A DNA stretch of 64,000 bases, taken from CAYUPY01 sp964446595. GTDB lineage: Bacteria > Patescibacteriota > Dojkabacteria > J137 > JAEUSD01. Under the pieces are notes generated by a model, which was not told the origin of the DNA, searched no databases, and was given only the letters and a program-made list of their open reading frames with translations. Both the position numbers and the translations under genes were made by a program. Below are positions 43,034 through 51,305 of the stretch, in pieces. The stretch covers positions 11,332-75,331 of the forward strand of contig CAYUPY010000001.1 of assembly GCA_964446595.1 (NCBI GenBank), written 5' to 3'. Positions within the stretch are counted from its first letter, which is position 1; each line of letters opens with the position of its first letter.

Positions 43034-44629
43034 AAAGGTTATTACCGCTTTTTGCTCTTCTCGAGTAATATTATGACCAGCCCCATTATCAAAAGACTTC
43101 ACTTTGGCTTTAGTTTGTTTTAATAAGTCTACTACTTGCAAAGATTCTTTCTGACTAATCATATCGTCATGCTTACCATAAGTCACAAGGAAAGTGATTT
43201 GGGCTAAGTTATGCTGACGAGATGCTGATTCTTCCTCTAGCACGTCAGCCGGGTGAAGGAGCACTACCTTTTTCATATCATTGGCAATGGTGTCGCTGTG
43301 CAATAAAAGTGTGGCTAAAATCATGTTTGCTCCATTGGAAAAACCCAACACGGAAACTGAATCAGATTTATAAGCACTTCTATAGGTCGAAATAAACTGC
43401 TGTAACTTTTCGGCTTCCTGGCTTATGCTTTCCTGATCATATTTTCCGGGGGCGAAGCGGCGAAAGAAGCGATTTAGCCCATGTTCGCTAATGTTACCCC
43501 TCAGACTAACTAAGCGGTATTTGTTTTTCACATCTTCATCTAGCAGTCCCAGCAAATCATATTCATCCCCACCGGTACCATGTAACAAAAATAGGATAGG
43601 TAAGACGTGATCAGTTGGCTGTGGGCCAAATTCGGCATAGCGAAACAAACTTTTAAGCTTAGCTTTAGGTTTAATATTTTCACTTTTGGTGATTGGTTCA
43701 AGTTGAGATTCGATTTGTGCTCTTTTTGCGCTTAGAAAAGGTGGTAAAGCTAATTCTGTGCCTAATTTGTCTAATTCCTCATCAGCAGTAAAGCCCGGTT
43801 CATCAGTTGCAATTTCCCATAAGACTCCGCCTGGTTCCCTCATGTAAACTGACTTAAAGTAGAAACGATCGATCACTTCGGTGGGGTGAAGACCCAAAGA
43901 AATTGCCTTTTTTCTAACTTCCAATTGAACTTCGTCTGAGGGAACACGAAAAGCGATATGGTGGACTGTTCCCGCGGCGTTAACGCTACGTTGGCGCGAA
44001 TTTGACTTTAAAAAGATCAAATTGGCAAATTCGCTCTGTCCATTCTCAAATACACTAATATCTTTAGCTTGAATATCTTCTGATACCTCAATTTTGGAGA
44101 ACCCGAGCAGCTCATGCAGCAGCCTCGCTGTAGGCTCGGCTGCTACTTCCTCTATCTCTACTCCGTAAAAATTCACAATAGCCACATTTTTCTTTATTTC
44201 TGCTGTCTCCCAAGGAATAGCATCGGGATTTAATCTATCTGATTCAACTAACTGTAAAATTTGTCCATCCCAGTCGCTAAATCCCAAATACTGATCTCCC
44301 AAGGCGTTTTTACTATCCTCATGAATTGCAATGCTATAAGCAGATAACCTCTCACGCCAAAAAGCCAAACTACCGATAGGTACCGCTAACATAATCTTAT
44401 TCACCATCCCTTCCCCGTGCATCCCTTGATGAACAGGCTTGAAAGGGAAAAAGGTTAAATCCATACCTGGAGAGCCTTGAGCATCTCCGAAAAAAAGATG
44501 GTAGGTGCGAGTGTCATCTTGATTAACTGTCTTTTTTAACAGCCTTAGTCCCAGAATATGAGAATAAAAGTCAATGGTATCCTGAGCATCAGAAGAAATA
44601 GCTGTAATGTGATGTATACCGTAAGTCAT
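43022..44629 (-). CDS. Fusion of glyoxalase-type ring-cleaving dioxygenase (MhqO-like) and alpha/beta hydrolase (MhqD-like)
   Basis: In Bacillus the MhqO dioxygenase and MhqD hydrolase are separate proteins that detoxify quinones and electrophiles; here they are one 535-residue chain. Residues 1-310 hold two vicinal-oxygen-chelate modules: GIHHITAISSDAQDTIDFYS and LGLRLLKKTVNQDD first, then VHHIAFRVPSDE and YMREPGGVLWEIATDEPGF. Metal-ligand candidates are His6, His in VHHIAF and Glu in WEIA. Residues about 340-535 are a carboxylesterase/phospholipase-like hydrolase with HGTGGDEYD at the oxyanion strand, nucleophile Ser in LGFSNGANM near 428, Asp in GKHDDM and His in GAGHNI. No signal peptide. 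Confidence 0.9.
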   Translation of the reverse strand: MTYGIHHITAISSDAQDTIDFYSHILGLRLLKKTVNQDDTRTYHLFFGDAQGSPGMDLTFFPFKPVHQGMHGEGMVNKIMLAVPIGSLAFWRERLSAYSIAIHEDSKNALGDQYLGFSDWDGQILQLVESDRLNPDAIPWETAEIKKNVAIVNFYGVEIEEVAAEPTARLLHELLGFSKIEVSEDIQAKDISVFENGQSEFANLIFLKSNSRQRSVNAAGTVHHIAFRVPSDEVQLEVRKKAISLGLHPTEVIDRFYFKSVYMREPGGVLWEIATDEPGFTADEELDKLGTELALPPFLSAKRAQIESQLEPITKSENIKPKAKLKSLFRYAEFGPQPTDHVLPILFLLHGTGGDEYDLLGLLDEDVKNKYRLVSLRGNISEHGLNRFFRRFAPGKYDQESISQEAEKLQQFISTYRSAYKSDSVSVLGFSNGANMILATLLLHSDTIANDMKKVVLLHPADVLEEESASRQHNLAQITFLVTYGKHDDMISQKESLQVVDLLKQTKAKVKSFDNGAGHNITREEQKAVITFLST

Positions 44630-44661
44630 AAGCTATTCTAGCAGACTAGGCAAGCCATAAA

Positions 44662-44670
44662 TGCTATTAT
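44662..44670 (+). promoter_or_regulatory. Extended -10 promoter of the Nudix gene
   Basis: TGCTATTAT (44662-44670). Transcription would start about at ATG 44676, giving a leaderless mRNA; the upstream in-frame ATG at 44661 would then lie in the promoter. Confidence 0.5.
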
Positions 44671-44675
44671 CTGTC

Positions 44676-45500
44676 ATGAAAGACTATTATATATGCGTTA
44701 CTGAGGATGAACACCTAGTTTTAACTAAAGGCAACGACGGGGGTTATGACCTGCCGCAAAGCCTTTCAGGCTTTGCGGCGGTGGTTTCCCATGCACAAGT
44801 CACCATTCCAAATCCAGAACCTCTATTTACAGCAATCGATGATGAAAAGCCAATCGTGACAGAGTCAACCTATCACTGGGCAAAAGTCACAAGAGAATCT
44901 GTCCCTGACTCATATATATTTGAACCACTTGTAGATACTTCACACCTCATGATTAAACATCATGAGCAAGCACGGGCGATAATTCACTACGCTGTTCGGC
45001 AGCTCACTGAATGGGAATTTAAAGTGGATTATGACAGCTTCCCTTTCCGCCAAGCCACTCATGTAATAATCTTGAATACAGATAATGAAATACTGTTAGT
45101 ACAAAAACCTACCTGGGAGCCGCACCAATGGAGTTTTGTTGGCGGCGGCCTAGATCCCGAGGACAAGTCACCGGCGGCCGCCGCTATTCGCGAGGCAGAG
45201 GAGGAGGTCGGTATTACTGATCTTTATGATATTCAGCAAAGTAAGCTGGTAGATGAATTTAGATGGCCTGCCACCACGGTAAGATACCGTTACCTTAAAT
45301 ACGGTATTTGGCAGCAAGGACAACAAAAACAGATATTTATAGCTAAGACGAATGTGAGACCTGATCAAGTACATTTACAAGAAGATGAACTTTCATCTTA
45401 TAAATGGGTTAAACCTATAGATTTAGCTGAGAGCTTAACATTTAAAGGCTATAGTGAGTTTTTCAACAAAGTGCTTAAGGAGTTTGCTTTAATAAACTAA
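44676..45500 (+). CDS. Nudix hydrolase with N-terminal extension
   Basis: Hydrolyses a nucleoside-diphosphate-linked compound. The Nudix box reads GGGLDPEDKSPAAAAIREAE followed by EEVGI, with REAEEEVG intact. The Nudix domain spans about residues 125-270 (ATHVIILNTDNEILLVQKPT, WSFVGGG). The first 120 residues form a separate region (YYICVTEDEHLVL, SESTYHW-like strands) that I cannot assign. ATG 44676 is preferred over ATG 44661, which overlaps an extended -10. Two GC-rich inverted repeats lie in the gene. It overlaps the convergent gene by 4 nt. Confidence 0.88.
   Translation: MKDYYICVTEDEHLVLTKGNDGGYDLPQSLSGFAAVVSHAQVTIPNPEPLFTAIDDEKPIVTESTYHWAKVTRESVPDSYIFEPLVDTSHLMIKHHEQARAIIHYAVRQLTEWEFKVDYDSFPFRQATHVIILNTDNEILLVQKPTWEPHQWSFVGGGLDPEDKSPAAAAIREAEEEVGITDLYDIQQSKLVDEFRWPATTVRYRYLKYGIWQQGQQKQIFIAKTNVRPDQVHLQEDELSSYKWVKPIDLAESLTFKGYSEFFNKVLKEFALIN
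44753..44779. repeat. GC-rich inverted repeat, 12-bp perfect arms, 3-nt loop
   Basis: GCCGCAAAGCCT (44753-44764), loop TTC, AGGCTTTGCGGC (44768-44779), about 80-100 nt into the Nudix gene. Confidence 0.95.
45142..45184. repeat. GC-rich inverted repeat, 9-bp arms, 25-nt loop
   Basis: GCGGCGGCC (45142-45150) and GGCCGCCGC (45176-45184) flank the start of the Nudix box codons. The glycine/alanine codons of the motif contribute to this, so it is weaker evidence. Confidence 0.6.
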
Positions 45501-45967
45501 TTGCTAAGGATAAGTTCCTGCTTTGGAGATTCAGGAAAGTTTATCTCATCGTAAAGGTATATGATACTCGGCCGCAACTTATAGAAAACGTGCCCACCCT
45601 TATTTTTTACAAAGTAATCCAGTTTTTTCCGAGTTGCACCAAATTTCTGAGCATATTCTAGTAACGCATCACTCGAACTTTCACGCAAAAGTTCTTCGAC
45701 AACCCCTTCTATTTGGAGGCCACGAGGGGCGTCTTCTTCGGTATGTGGCAAGACAATCGCTGCAGCTACGTGATTATTAGATGTAATTTCATGTGAATGT
45801 CTAGAATTAGCAGATGAAATCCAGTATAGGTTTAGTTCATCATCCTCAGCATAGTGGACAGTTGATATCCATGGTTTTCCCCCGCTACTAGTAGCTATCT
45901 GCATTAAAAATGCTTCTTGAACATACTCTCGAATAATCGCGGCGACGTTTGCTGAGTTTTGAATCAT
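45497..45967 (-). CDS. Pyridoxamine 5'-phosphate oxidase-like flavin/haem-binding fold protein
   Basis: 156-residue split-barrel protein of the PNPOx-like family: AFLMQIATSSGGKPWISTVH, then LNLYWISSANSRHSHEI and NNHVAAAIVLP, with GLQIEGVVEEL and YKLRPSIIYLYDE at the end. The family binds FMN, F420 or haem; the cofactor cannot be chosen from this sequence. Cytoplasmic. It shares its 3' end (4-nt overlap) with the Nudix gene. Confidence 0.85.
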   Translation of the reverse strand: MIQNSANVAAIIREYVQEAFLMQIATSSGGKPWISTVHYAEDDELNLYWISSANSRHSHEITSNNHVAAAIVLPHTEEDAPRGLQIEGVVEELLRESSSDALLEYAQKFGATRKKLDYFVKNKGGHVFYKLRPSIIYLYDEINFPESPKQELILSN

Positions 45968-46020
45968 ATTCTAGCCTCTAAAACCGATTATTACATAAAC
46001 TTAACAATTATGGAAGCCTA

Positions 46021-47805
46021 TTAGCTTGCAGAGGCGGCTTTACCAACATTCCCTCGGGATAGTTGTTGCAAAGCTTGTAAGATAGGCGAAGTCTCACTAG
46101 TATATTCACCTGCCACTAAGTAAAGCCGTTGTAGTTTCTGAATTATTAGCTGTTTTTCTTGAACACTTATACTATTTAGTAACCATTCTGTTTTTTGACT
46201 GTCTAGTATAATGATACTTCCAATACCTGTGACAAATCTATTTTCATCTATAGAATTCTCTATAAAGTGTCTAATTTCGTTTATATATACACCTAACACC
46301 TCTTTCAGTGCTGTGATTTCATGTGCAAAGTTTTCATACAAGAAATTAAACAGATATACCTTGCTCTCATTGTCGAGCAGCGTAATCATAGAAGCTACTA
46401 TTTGCATATTAATCATTTCTTGCAAAATTGTGGCTTTCAGCTCGATATTATCTAGCTTTTTTATTTGATTCAGATAATGATTTGCTAGTAATAGTAATGC
46501 CTGATCGCTACCATGCCTAATCAATTTTTCTATCATCATTTTGCGAGCTCTAGTTCTAGCATTTTGTCCGCCATTAATAGCCTGCAGCCAATTACGATTG
46601 TAAACCATATCCCAAGGTAAATCTAAGCTACCTAAATCAGGATTATGTTTGCTTAGCTCAGAATTAATAGCAATATATATAAGTCTACTAATTAATACAT
46701 TTCTATCTTCAAAAGGACTACTAACATTGTGGGCACTAGTTGTACTAAAATGTTTTTGAACAAGATAATCCATCAATACCTTTCGAGACTTATCATCTGT
46801 AATCTCCCATAATTCTTCTAGGTCATCTTGAGGATATTCTGCGGCAATTTTTAGTCGGCTGATATCATCATAAAGAAAAATTTGAGTTAGTAGATGTTCT
46901 TCTGGCTTATAATAAATGTGCTCAACGTTGTCTGATATATAGTAAAGTTTACCTCCCGGTTTTAACACCCGAGTCAAAGCTTCTGTCAGTACCTCTTGGG
47001 CTTCAGGGCTTATCTGATCATAAAGAAAAGGTACAATTACCACATCAAATGTTTCTGGGTCCAGATCAAGATTTGAGGCAAAGTAAATTTTCGATTGTCC
47101 CTGATTACCAATTGAATATTCTTCGCCGGTCACGATTCGAGCAAGTTTACCAGGTTGAGTGCTAAGCTGAATACTCAGTAGAGTCCCAGCTTTACTTTCA
47201 ACTAACTCTCTTAGCTCGGAAATATCTTGCTGCCCGTATGAAACCTTCAATACATTGTCTCCTTGCTGAATAGTTCGATTTGCCACAACCAACTGCGCTG
47301 GTGTAAGAGGAGCAACATTTGGATTGTAGTAAGTTAACCAGTATTTAAGGTTTTTCTTGGCGATATCGTTAGAAAAAATGATCTTGATTCTTTCCTGAAA
47401 TAGTTTATGTAACCTATGAAAAGATTCAACATTTTCAAAATTTTGAGGCCTAATAGCAGTAAAGAAACTTTCTATGACTAGCCTAGTATCAACCCTCCAC
47501 GCATTATCCTGACTAATAGCACGCATAAACTCTTCGTCATCTAACGTAGCTAGTAGTGAATTTATGATTGCTTGGGAGATAGAAGTAGTAGGGTAGGCAT
47601 ATCCACTAAACCGTCTCTCAGCCCACGCACTTTCATAGATTTCTATAAAATCATCGCATGATTCTCGTATCTGCTCCAAAAAGGGCTGTATATTATTCCC
47701 TAGCCATTCATCCGCAAATTCATCAAAGTAAGGGGGATACACAGACATCGGTCGTTTATTCCAGTTTTCATTTGTCCCTACTACGTTTTGAATTAGTGCT
47801 TCCAT
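46021..47805 (-). CDS. Large hypothetical protein with methyltransferase-like core
   Basis: 594 residues, no signal peptide or membrane helix. Residues about 195-310 look like a class I methyltransferase half: VLKVSYGQQDISELRELV where the SAM-binding loop is expected but without a proper GxGxG, then ETFDVVIVPFLYDQISPEAQ and LTRVLKPGGKLYYIS, which is the typical late strand. The flanking regions (1-190 and 330-594) are helical and unrecognised. The degenerate nucleotide loop raises the possibility of a non-catalytic or divergent enzyme. It is a single gene; the AT content looks higher than its neighbours. Confidence 0.7.
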   Translation of the reverse strand: MEALIQNVVGTNENWNKRPMSVYPPYFDEFADEWLGNNIQPFLEQIRESCDDFIEIYESAWAERRFSGYAYPTTSISQAIINSLLATLDDEEFMRAISQDNAWRVDTRLVIESFFTAIRPQNFENVESFHRLHKLFQERIKIIFSNDIAKKNLKYWLTYYNPNVAPLTPAQLVVANRTIQQGDNVLKVSYGQQDISELRELVESKAGTLLSIQLSTQPGKLARIVTGEEYSIGNQGQSKIYFASNLDLDPETFDVVIVPFLYDQISPEAQEVLTEALTRVLKPGGKLYYISDNVEHIYYKPEEHLLTQIFLYDDISRLKIAAEYPQDDLEELWEITDDKSRKVLMDYLVQKHFSTTSAHNVSSPFEDRNVLISRLIYIAINSELSKHNPDLGSLDLPWDMVYNRNWLQAINGGQNARTRARKMMIEKLIRHGSDQALLLLANHYLNQIKKLDNIELKATILQEMINMQIVASMITLLDNESKVYLFNFLYENFAHEITALKEVLGVYINEIRHFIENSIDENRFVTGIGSIIILDSQKTEWLLNSISVQEKQLIIQKLQRLYLVAGEYTSETSPILQALQQLSRGNVGKAASAS

Positions 47806-47860
47806 AGTTTTAAAACCTCACATTATTCTATCATTATTTGAGTATATAGTAAATATATCT

Positions 47861-48973
47861 TTACGATTTTCGCTTTATGCTTTGAACAGCGCTGAACACT
47901 AAAAGAAGTACCAACGTTACAATGCCTACGGACAAAATAAACAGGTAAGGAACGTCAAAATAGGATATAACTCCTGATTTTATTTCCTCAACTAGAATCT
48001 GAACCTCACCGTTTGGCCTCACCCCAGCATTTTCAAAAGCTAGCTCCAATCCTTGATTGAGGCTGAGACGTAACACAGCCATCAGGAAAATTCCATTGAA
48101 GATCAAGCTAATAGCAATAGATTTAAGCATCTTACTATACGTTAAGACGATTTGACCTCTCCATGTCGCTAATAAAAGCAAGGTTAACAAACTTAAAATC
48201 AGACCTACCAATGATAATACCCGCGCATAGTTGAAGTATGTTTGGAATTGATAGATAGCATCTAAGTCAATGTTTGAATTTCGGCTATCTGAGCCCTGAT
48301 TTTGACTTAGCAACTCTTCAAGTTGAGCAACTGGGATGGTGGGTCCGGTGGCGCTCAGGCCGAGCTCATTTAAAAACCTATCAAAAAGGGGCTCGGCCTG
48401 AGCTTCTCCCGTAATTATTTCGGCCGCTAGTTGCCGCGCTTTCTCCCGAAAGCGCGGATCAGCAGGGAAACAATCAGGCAAGCCCAAATTTTCTCCATCT
48501 TCAATATCTTCAATGCCCTCTACTTGTAGCAAAATATAGAATTGCTCTTCTTCACTAGCTGTACACACCCTTTTATTCACGATCTGCTGAGTAAGGGAAT
48601 CTACTAGAACTTCTTGTAAGCGGTCTTCGCCTAATTGTTGTCGCAGTAAATCAATAGGGAGGTAGACAAACCAATCATCGGTCTCATTTCCTAGCCACTG
48701 CAAAAAATTCTCGAGGTTATTATTGATAGTAGATTTTACGATTGCTTTAACGTCCAAACTATCCCTCAAAGTGTCACTAAGATCCTGAGTGGCTGTCTCC
48801 AATTGTTCCTCCAGAGATATTGCAATTCGCTCATACGCATTTGCTTGCTCAAGCTGTCTATAAATATTATTTGGATCAAGCAAGTACTGAGAAAGAACTA
48901 GCACCAGGAAGCTAGTAATAAATACCATGTTCGCTAAAAATGCCAAGACGGGAATGGAAATTCTCTTTATCAT
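47861..48973 (-). CDS. Membrane protein with large extracytoplasmic loop
   Basis: 370 residues of unrecognised family. One helix at about residues 9-30, then a soluble helical domain to about 245 with two cysteines that could pair (KRVCTASE, LPDCFPAD), then three helices at about 250-270, 285-305 and 340-363, with a basic end. The architecture (N-terminal helix, large outside domain, C-terminal helix cluster) suggests an envelope or signalling role. Two GC-rich inverted repeats sit in the middle of the coding sequence. Confidence 0.7.
   Translation of the reverse strand: MIKRISIPVLAFLANMVFITSFLVLVLSQYLLDPNNIYRQLEQANAYERIAISLEEQLETATQDLSDTLRDSLDVKAIVKSTINNNLENFLQWLGNETDDWFVYLPIDLLRQQLGEDRLQEVLVDSLTQQIVNKRVCTASEEEQFYILLQVEGIEDIEDGENLGLPDCFPADPRFREKARQLAAEIITGEAQAEPLFDRFLNELGLSATGPTIPVAQLEELLSQNQGSDSRNSNIDLDAIYQFQTYFNYARVLSLVGLILSLLTLLLLATWRGQIVLTYSKMLKSIAISLIFNGIFLMAVLRLSLNQGLELAFENAGVRPNGEVQILVEEIKSGVISYFDVPYLFILSVGIVTLVLLLVFSAVQSIKRKS
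48353..48403. repeat. GC-rich inverted repeat, 13-bp perfect arms, 25-nt loop
   Basis: GCTCAGGCCGAGC (48353-48365) and GCTCGGCCTGAGC (48391-48403), inside the 370-residue membrane protein gene. Confidence 0.93.
48434..48457. repeat. GC-rich inverted repeat, 10-bp perfect arms, 4-nt loop
   Basis: CCGCGCTTTC (48434-48443), loop TCCC, GAAAGCGCGG (48448-48457), 30 nt from the preceding inverted repeat. Confidence 0.93.
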
Positions 48974-49009
48974 TTACATTAAATTTACTATCTGCAGATT
49001 AAGCGAAAT

Positions 49010-49018
49010 TGCTATAAT
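49010..49018 (+). promoter_or_regulatory. Extended -10 promoter of the DUF4352-like gene
   Basis: TGCTATAAT (49010-49018), identical to the helicase promoter element, 25 nt before ATG 49044. Confidence 0.6.
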
Positions 49019-49043
49019 TTACAAATTATTATTCCTTTTTTTA

Positions 49044-49508
49044 ATGAAGCTCCCCAAGTCTTTAAAAATGTTAAAAGAAATTCCAGTTTTTATTCAAATT
49101 CCAATTGCTATAGCCCTCATTTGTTTTGTATGTTTTATTTGTTTTGCCTGTCTGACAGCATTTAGCACAATTGCCTCATCCAGTTACACTATTACTACTC
49201 AAACGGAACAGACCGACCAACAAGCAACTTATAAAATTGGACAAAAGGTCACTTTGGGCGAATATGTAGTGCAAGTAGCTAATCTTGAAAACCCTTTTGA
49301 TTGGACCCTAAGCGATTCAGAGGGATACAATTACCAAGTAAACTTCTTTGCACCTAAAAACCCTGAGCTGACAAGTGGAAACTTAAACCCCACAAAAATT
49401 GCACGTGGCTGGGTCACTTTTGAGGTCAGGGAAGATGCCAACCAACTAACAGCTCAGTTTGATCCATCATTCTGGAGTGCAGATAATATTGAAATAGAGC
49501 TCTTCTAG
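49044..49508 (+). CDS. Membrane-anchored DUF4352-like (telokin-like) protein
   Basis: Extracytoplasmic beta-sandwich protein of 154 residues. ATG 49044 (MKLPKSLKMLKEI) is preferred over the frame's earlier start at 48927, because the promoter lies at 49010-49018 and the earlier part overlaps the divergent gene. One hydrophobic helix (about 15-38) is followed by YKIGQKVTLGEYVVQVANLE and RGWVTFEVREDANQLTAQFD, the pattern of DUF4352 domains. Function of the family is unclear; it is common in secreted lipoproteins. It lies 1 nt before the serine hydrolase gene. Confidence 0.75.
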   Translation: MKLPKSLKMLKEIPVFIQIPIAIALICFVCFICFACLTAFSTIASSSYTITTQTEQTDQQATYKIGQKVTLGEYVVQVANLENPFDWTLSDSEGYNYQVNFFAPKNPELTSGNLNPTKIARGWVTFEVREDANQLTAQFDPSFWSADNIEIELF

Positions 49509-49509
49509 C

Positions 49510-50547
49510 ATGAGCATTGAGCAAAAACTTAGCGAACTACTCAGTAAACAAGTGAACAGCAAAGACGTCCATAGCGGCGTCTTGGCTGTATGTTCGCCTT
49601 CGCAAGATTTTAAGTGGCAAGACGCCGCTGGAGATGCTCATACCGATAGTGAATTCTTCATTGCCAGCACAACTAAGATGTTTACCGCAGCCATCATCAT
49701 GCAGTTAGTTGAAGAAGTAAGGGTTAAACTAGAGGACAAAATATCTAACTACATCGATCAAGATTTAATGGCAGGACTTCACCTCTACAAAGGAGTAGAC
49801 TATTCAGACAACATTACAGTTAGGCATTTGCTCTCAAATACCTCTGGCCTACCTGACTATTTCTCTGGAAAAGACGAAGCTGGTAAAACGCAGCTAGACC
49901 GTCTACTAGAAGACGGAGATACAAACTGGACTGCCGTAGAGGCCATAGAACTAAGTAAGACAAGACAAGCGCCGTTATTTTCCCCTGGCACTATCGGCAA
50001 AGCTCATTATTCGGACACTAACTTCCAATTGCTAAAGCTAATAATAGAGAAAATTACTGACAACTCAATAGATCAAGTTGTTTATAGCCGCATATCAGCT
50101 AGACTTAACTTAAAGCAAACCTACATGTTTACTGGAAATACTAGTCCCCTGCCTTTCTACTATAAAAATATAGAAATGAATATCCCCAAGGCAATGGCTT
50201 CAGTCACAACTGATGGAGGGATGGTGTCTACTGGCAACGAACTACTAACTTTTGTAAAAGGCTTCTTTCAAGGAGAGTTATTTAGAGCTGAGCTATTAGA
50301 TGAAATGCAAAACTGGAATCCAATATTTTTCCCCTTACAATACGGTACTGGAATGATGCGGTTCAAACTACCACGACTTTTTAGCCCTTTTGCGCCACTT
50401 CCAGAGATGTTAGGGCATTCCGGTGTAACTGGAGCTTTTGCCTACTATGTACCGAGCAAAAACCTATACATTGCAGGCACTCTGAATCAAATACATCCTA
50501 ATAGTCGTCCTTACAAATTATTGGTACAAGTGGCTAACCTGTTCTAG
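49510..50547 (+). CDS. Serine beta-lactamase-like hydrolase (class C / D-aminopeptidase type)
   Basis: Penicillin-binding-protein fold enzyme, probably an esterase or peptidase. The SxxK motif is Ser53-Thr-Thr-Lys56 in FFIASTTKMFTAAIIMQL. The second element is HYSDTNFQLL, with Tyr-Ser-Asp instead of Tyr-Ser/Ala-Asn. HSGVTGAF takes the place of KTG, as in many family members without lactamase activity. 345 residues, no signal peptide, so probably cytoplasmic. It overlaps the convergent regulator by 4 nt. A 12-bp inverted repeat spans codons 22-40. Confidence 0.85.
   Translation: MSIEQKLSELLSKQVNSKDVHSGVLAVCSPSQDFKWQDAAGDAHTDSEFFIASTTKMFTAAIIMQLVEEVRVKLEDKISNYIDQDLMAGLHLYKGVDYSDNITVRHLLSNTSGLPDYFSGKDEAGKTQLDRLLEDGDTNWTAVEAIELSKTRQAPLFSPGTIGKAHYSDTNFQLLKLIIEKITDNSIDQVVYSRISARLNLKQTYMFTGNTSPLPFYYKNIEMNIPKAMASVTTDGGMVSTGNELLTFVKGFFQGELFRAELLDEMQNWNPIFFPLQYGTGMMRFKLPRLFSPFAPLPEMLGHSGVTGAFAYYVPSKNLYIAGTLNQIHPNSRPYKLLVQVANLF
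49573..49629. repeat. GC-rich inverted repeat, 12-bp perfect arms, 33-nt loop
   Basis: AGCGGCGTCTTG (49573-49584) and CAAGACGCCGCT (49618-49629), 63 nt after the start of the serine hydrolase gene. Confidence 0.9.
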
Positions 50548-51218
50548 TCCTCTGTAGCCATATAGCCAAAACCTCTTCTGGTGCGAATGTATTTTTCGCT
50601 TTTATCTTTTAGCTTACGTCGCAGTCTGCCAATATACACATCTACAGTTCTAGTCACAATCAGTTTTTCCATATTCCACACCCGCTCTAGAAGAGTATCA
50701 CGACTAAACACAGTGCCTTTATTTGAAACTAAAAAGTAGAGTAGTTCGTACTCTTTGGCACTTGTCTTAATATATTTACCTTTTTTATAAACTAACTTTT
50801 TGAGTGTATCGATTTCCAAATCTCGATACGTAACAATATTCTCGGTAGGCTTACGTACGCTATTTAATCTAGCCCTAATCCGTGCACACAGTTCTGGAAA
50901 CTCAAAAGGCTTAACTACATAGTCATTCACTCCTAAATTGAAAGCTTTGACCAAGCTATTTGTATCTTTATTCTCAGTTAATACTATCACCGGCACATTA
51001 GGGGCTGCCTTTTTAACCTCAAGCAAAGCAGTATCTTCTTTAAGGTTTTTATACACAATCTCCATAATAATTAGTCGGGGCCGACTTTTTTTGAGTAAAT
51101 CTATGGCTTCAAGCGTATCTAGGGCTTGCTCCACTTTGTAGCCCTGTAGTTCCAAATTTTCCTTTAGGTATGCCTGCAATTTTTCATCGTTGTCGATAAT
51201 AAAAATTGTAAACGGCAC
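50544..51218 (-). CDS. OmpR-family response regulator with Glu in place of the phospho-acceptor Asp
   Basis: DNA-binding regulator of 224 residues. The receiver (1-120) keeps Thr81 (VIVLTEN) and Lys103 (DYVVKPFEFP), but the acceptor position reads RLIIMEIVYKN with Glu53, and the acidic pocket is Asp9-Asn10-Asp11. The winged-helix output (about 128-222) is typical: KTSAKEYELLYFLVSNKGTV, RDTLLERVW, RTVDVYIGRLRRKL, IRTRRGFGYMA. With Glu53 it probably does not take phosphate and may be locked in an active-like state, or respond to another input. No kinase gene adjoins it. Confidence 0.92.
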   Translation of the reverse strand: MPFTIFIIDNDEKLQAYLKENLELQGYKVEQALDTLEAIDLLKKSRPRLIIMEIVYKNLKEDTALLEVKKAAPNVPVIVLTENKDTNSLVKAFNLGVNDYVVKPFEFPELCARIRARLNSVRKPTENIVTYRDLEIDTLKKLVYKKGKYIKTSAKEYELLYFLVSNKGTVFSRDTLLERVWNMEKLIVTRTVDVYIGRLRRKLKDKSEKYIRTRRGFGYMATED

Positions 51219-51305
51219 CGCATTTTGGTTTTGTGGGGATATCGTGATAACCTTATTTTAACAGATTTTCTATATATCTGTCTCTATACATGCTAATTAC
51301 GCAGA

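Noticed and set aside
48927..49043. Longer N-terminus for the DUF4352-like protein
   Set aside because: It would include the extended -10 promoter and overlap the divergent gene's start.
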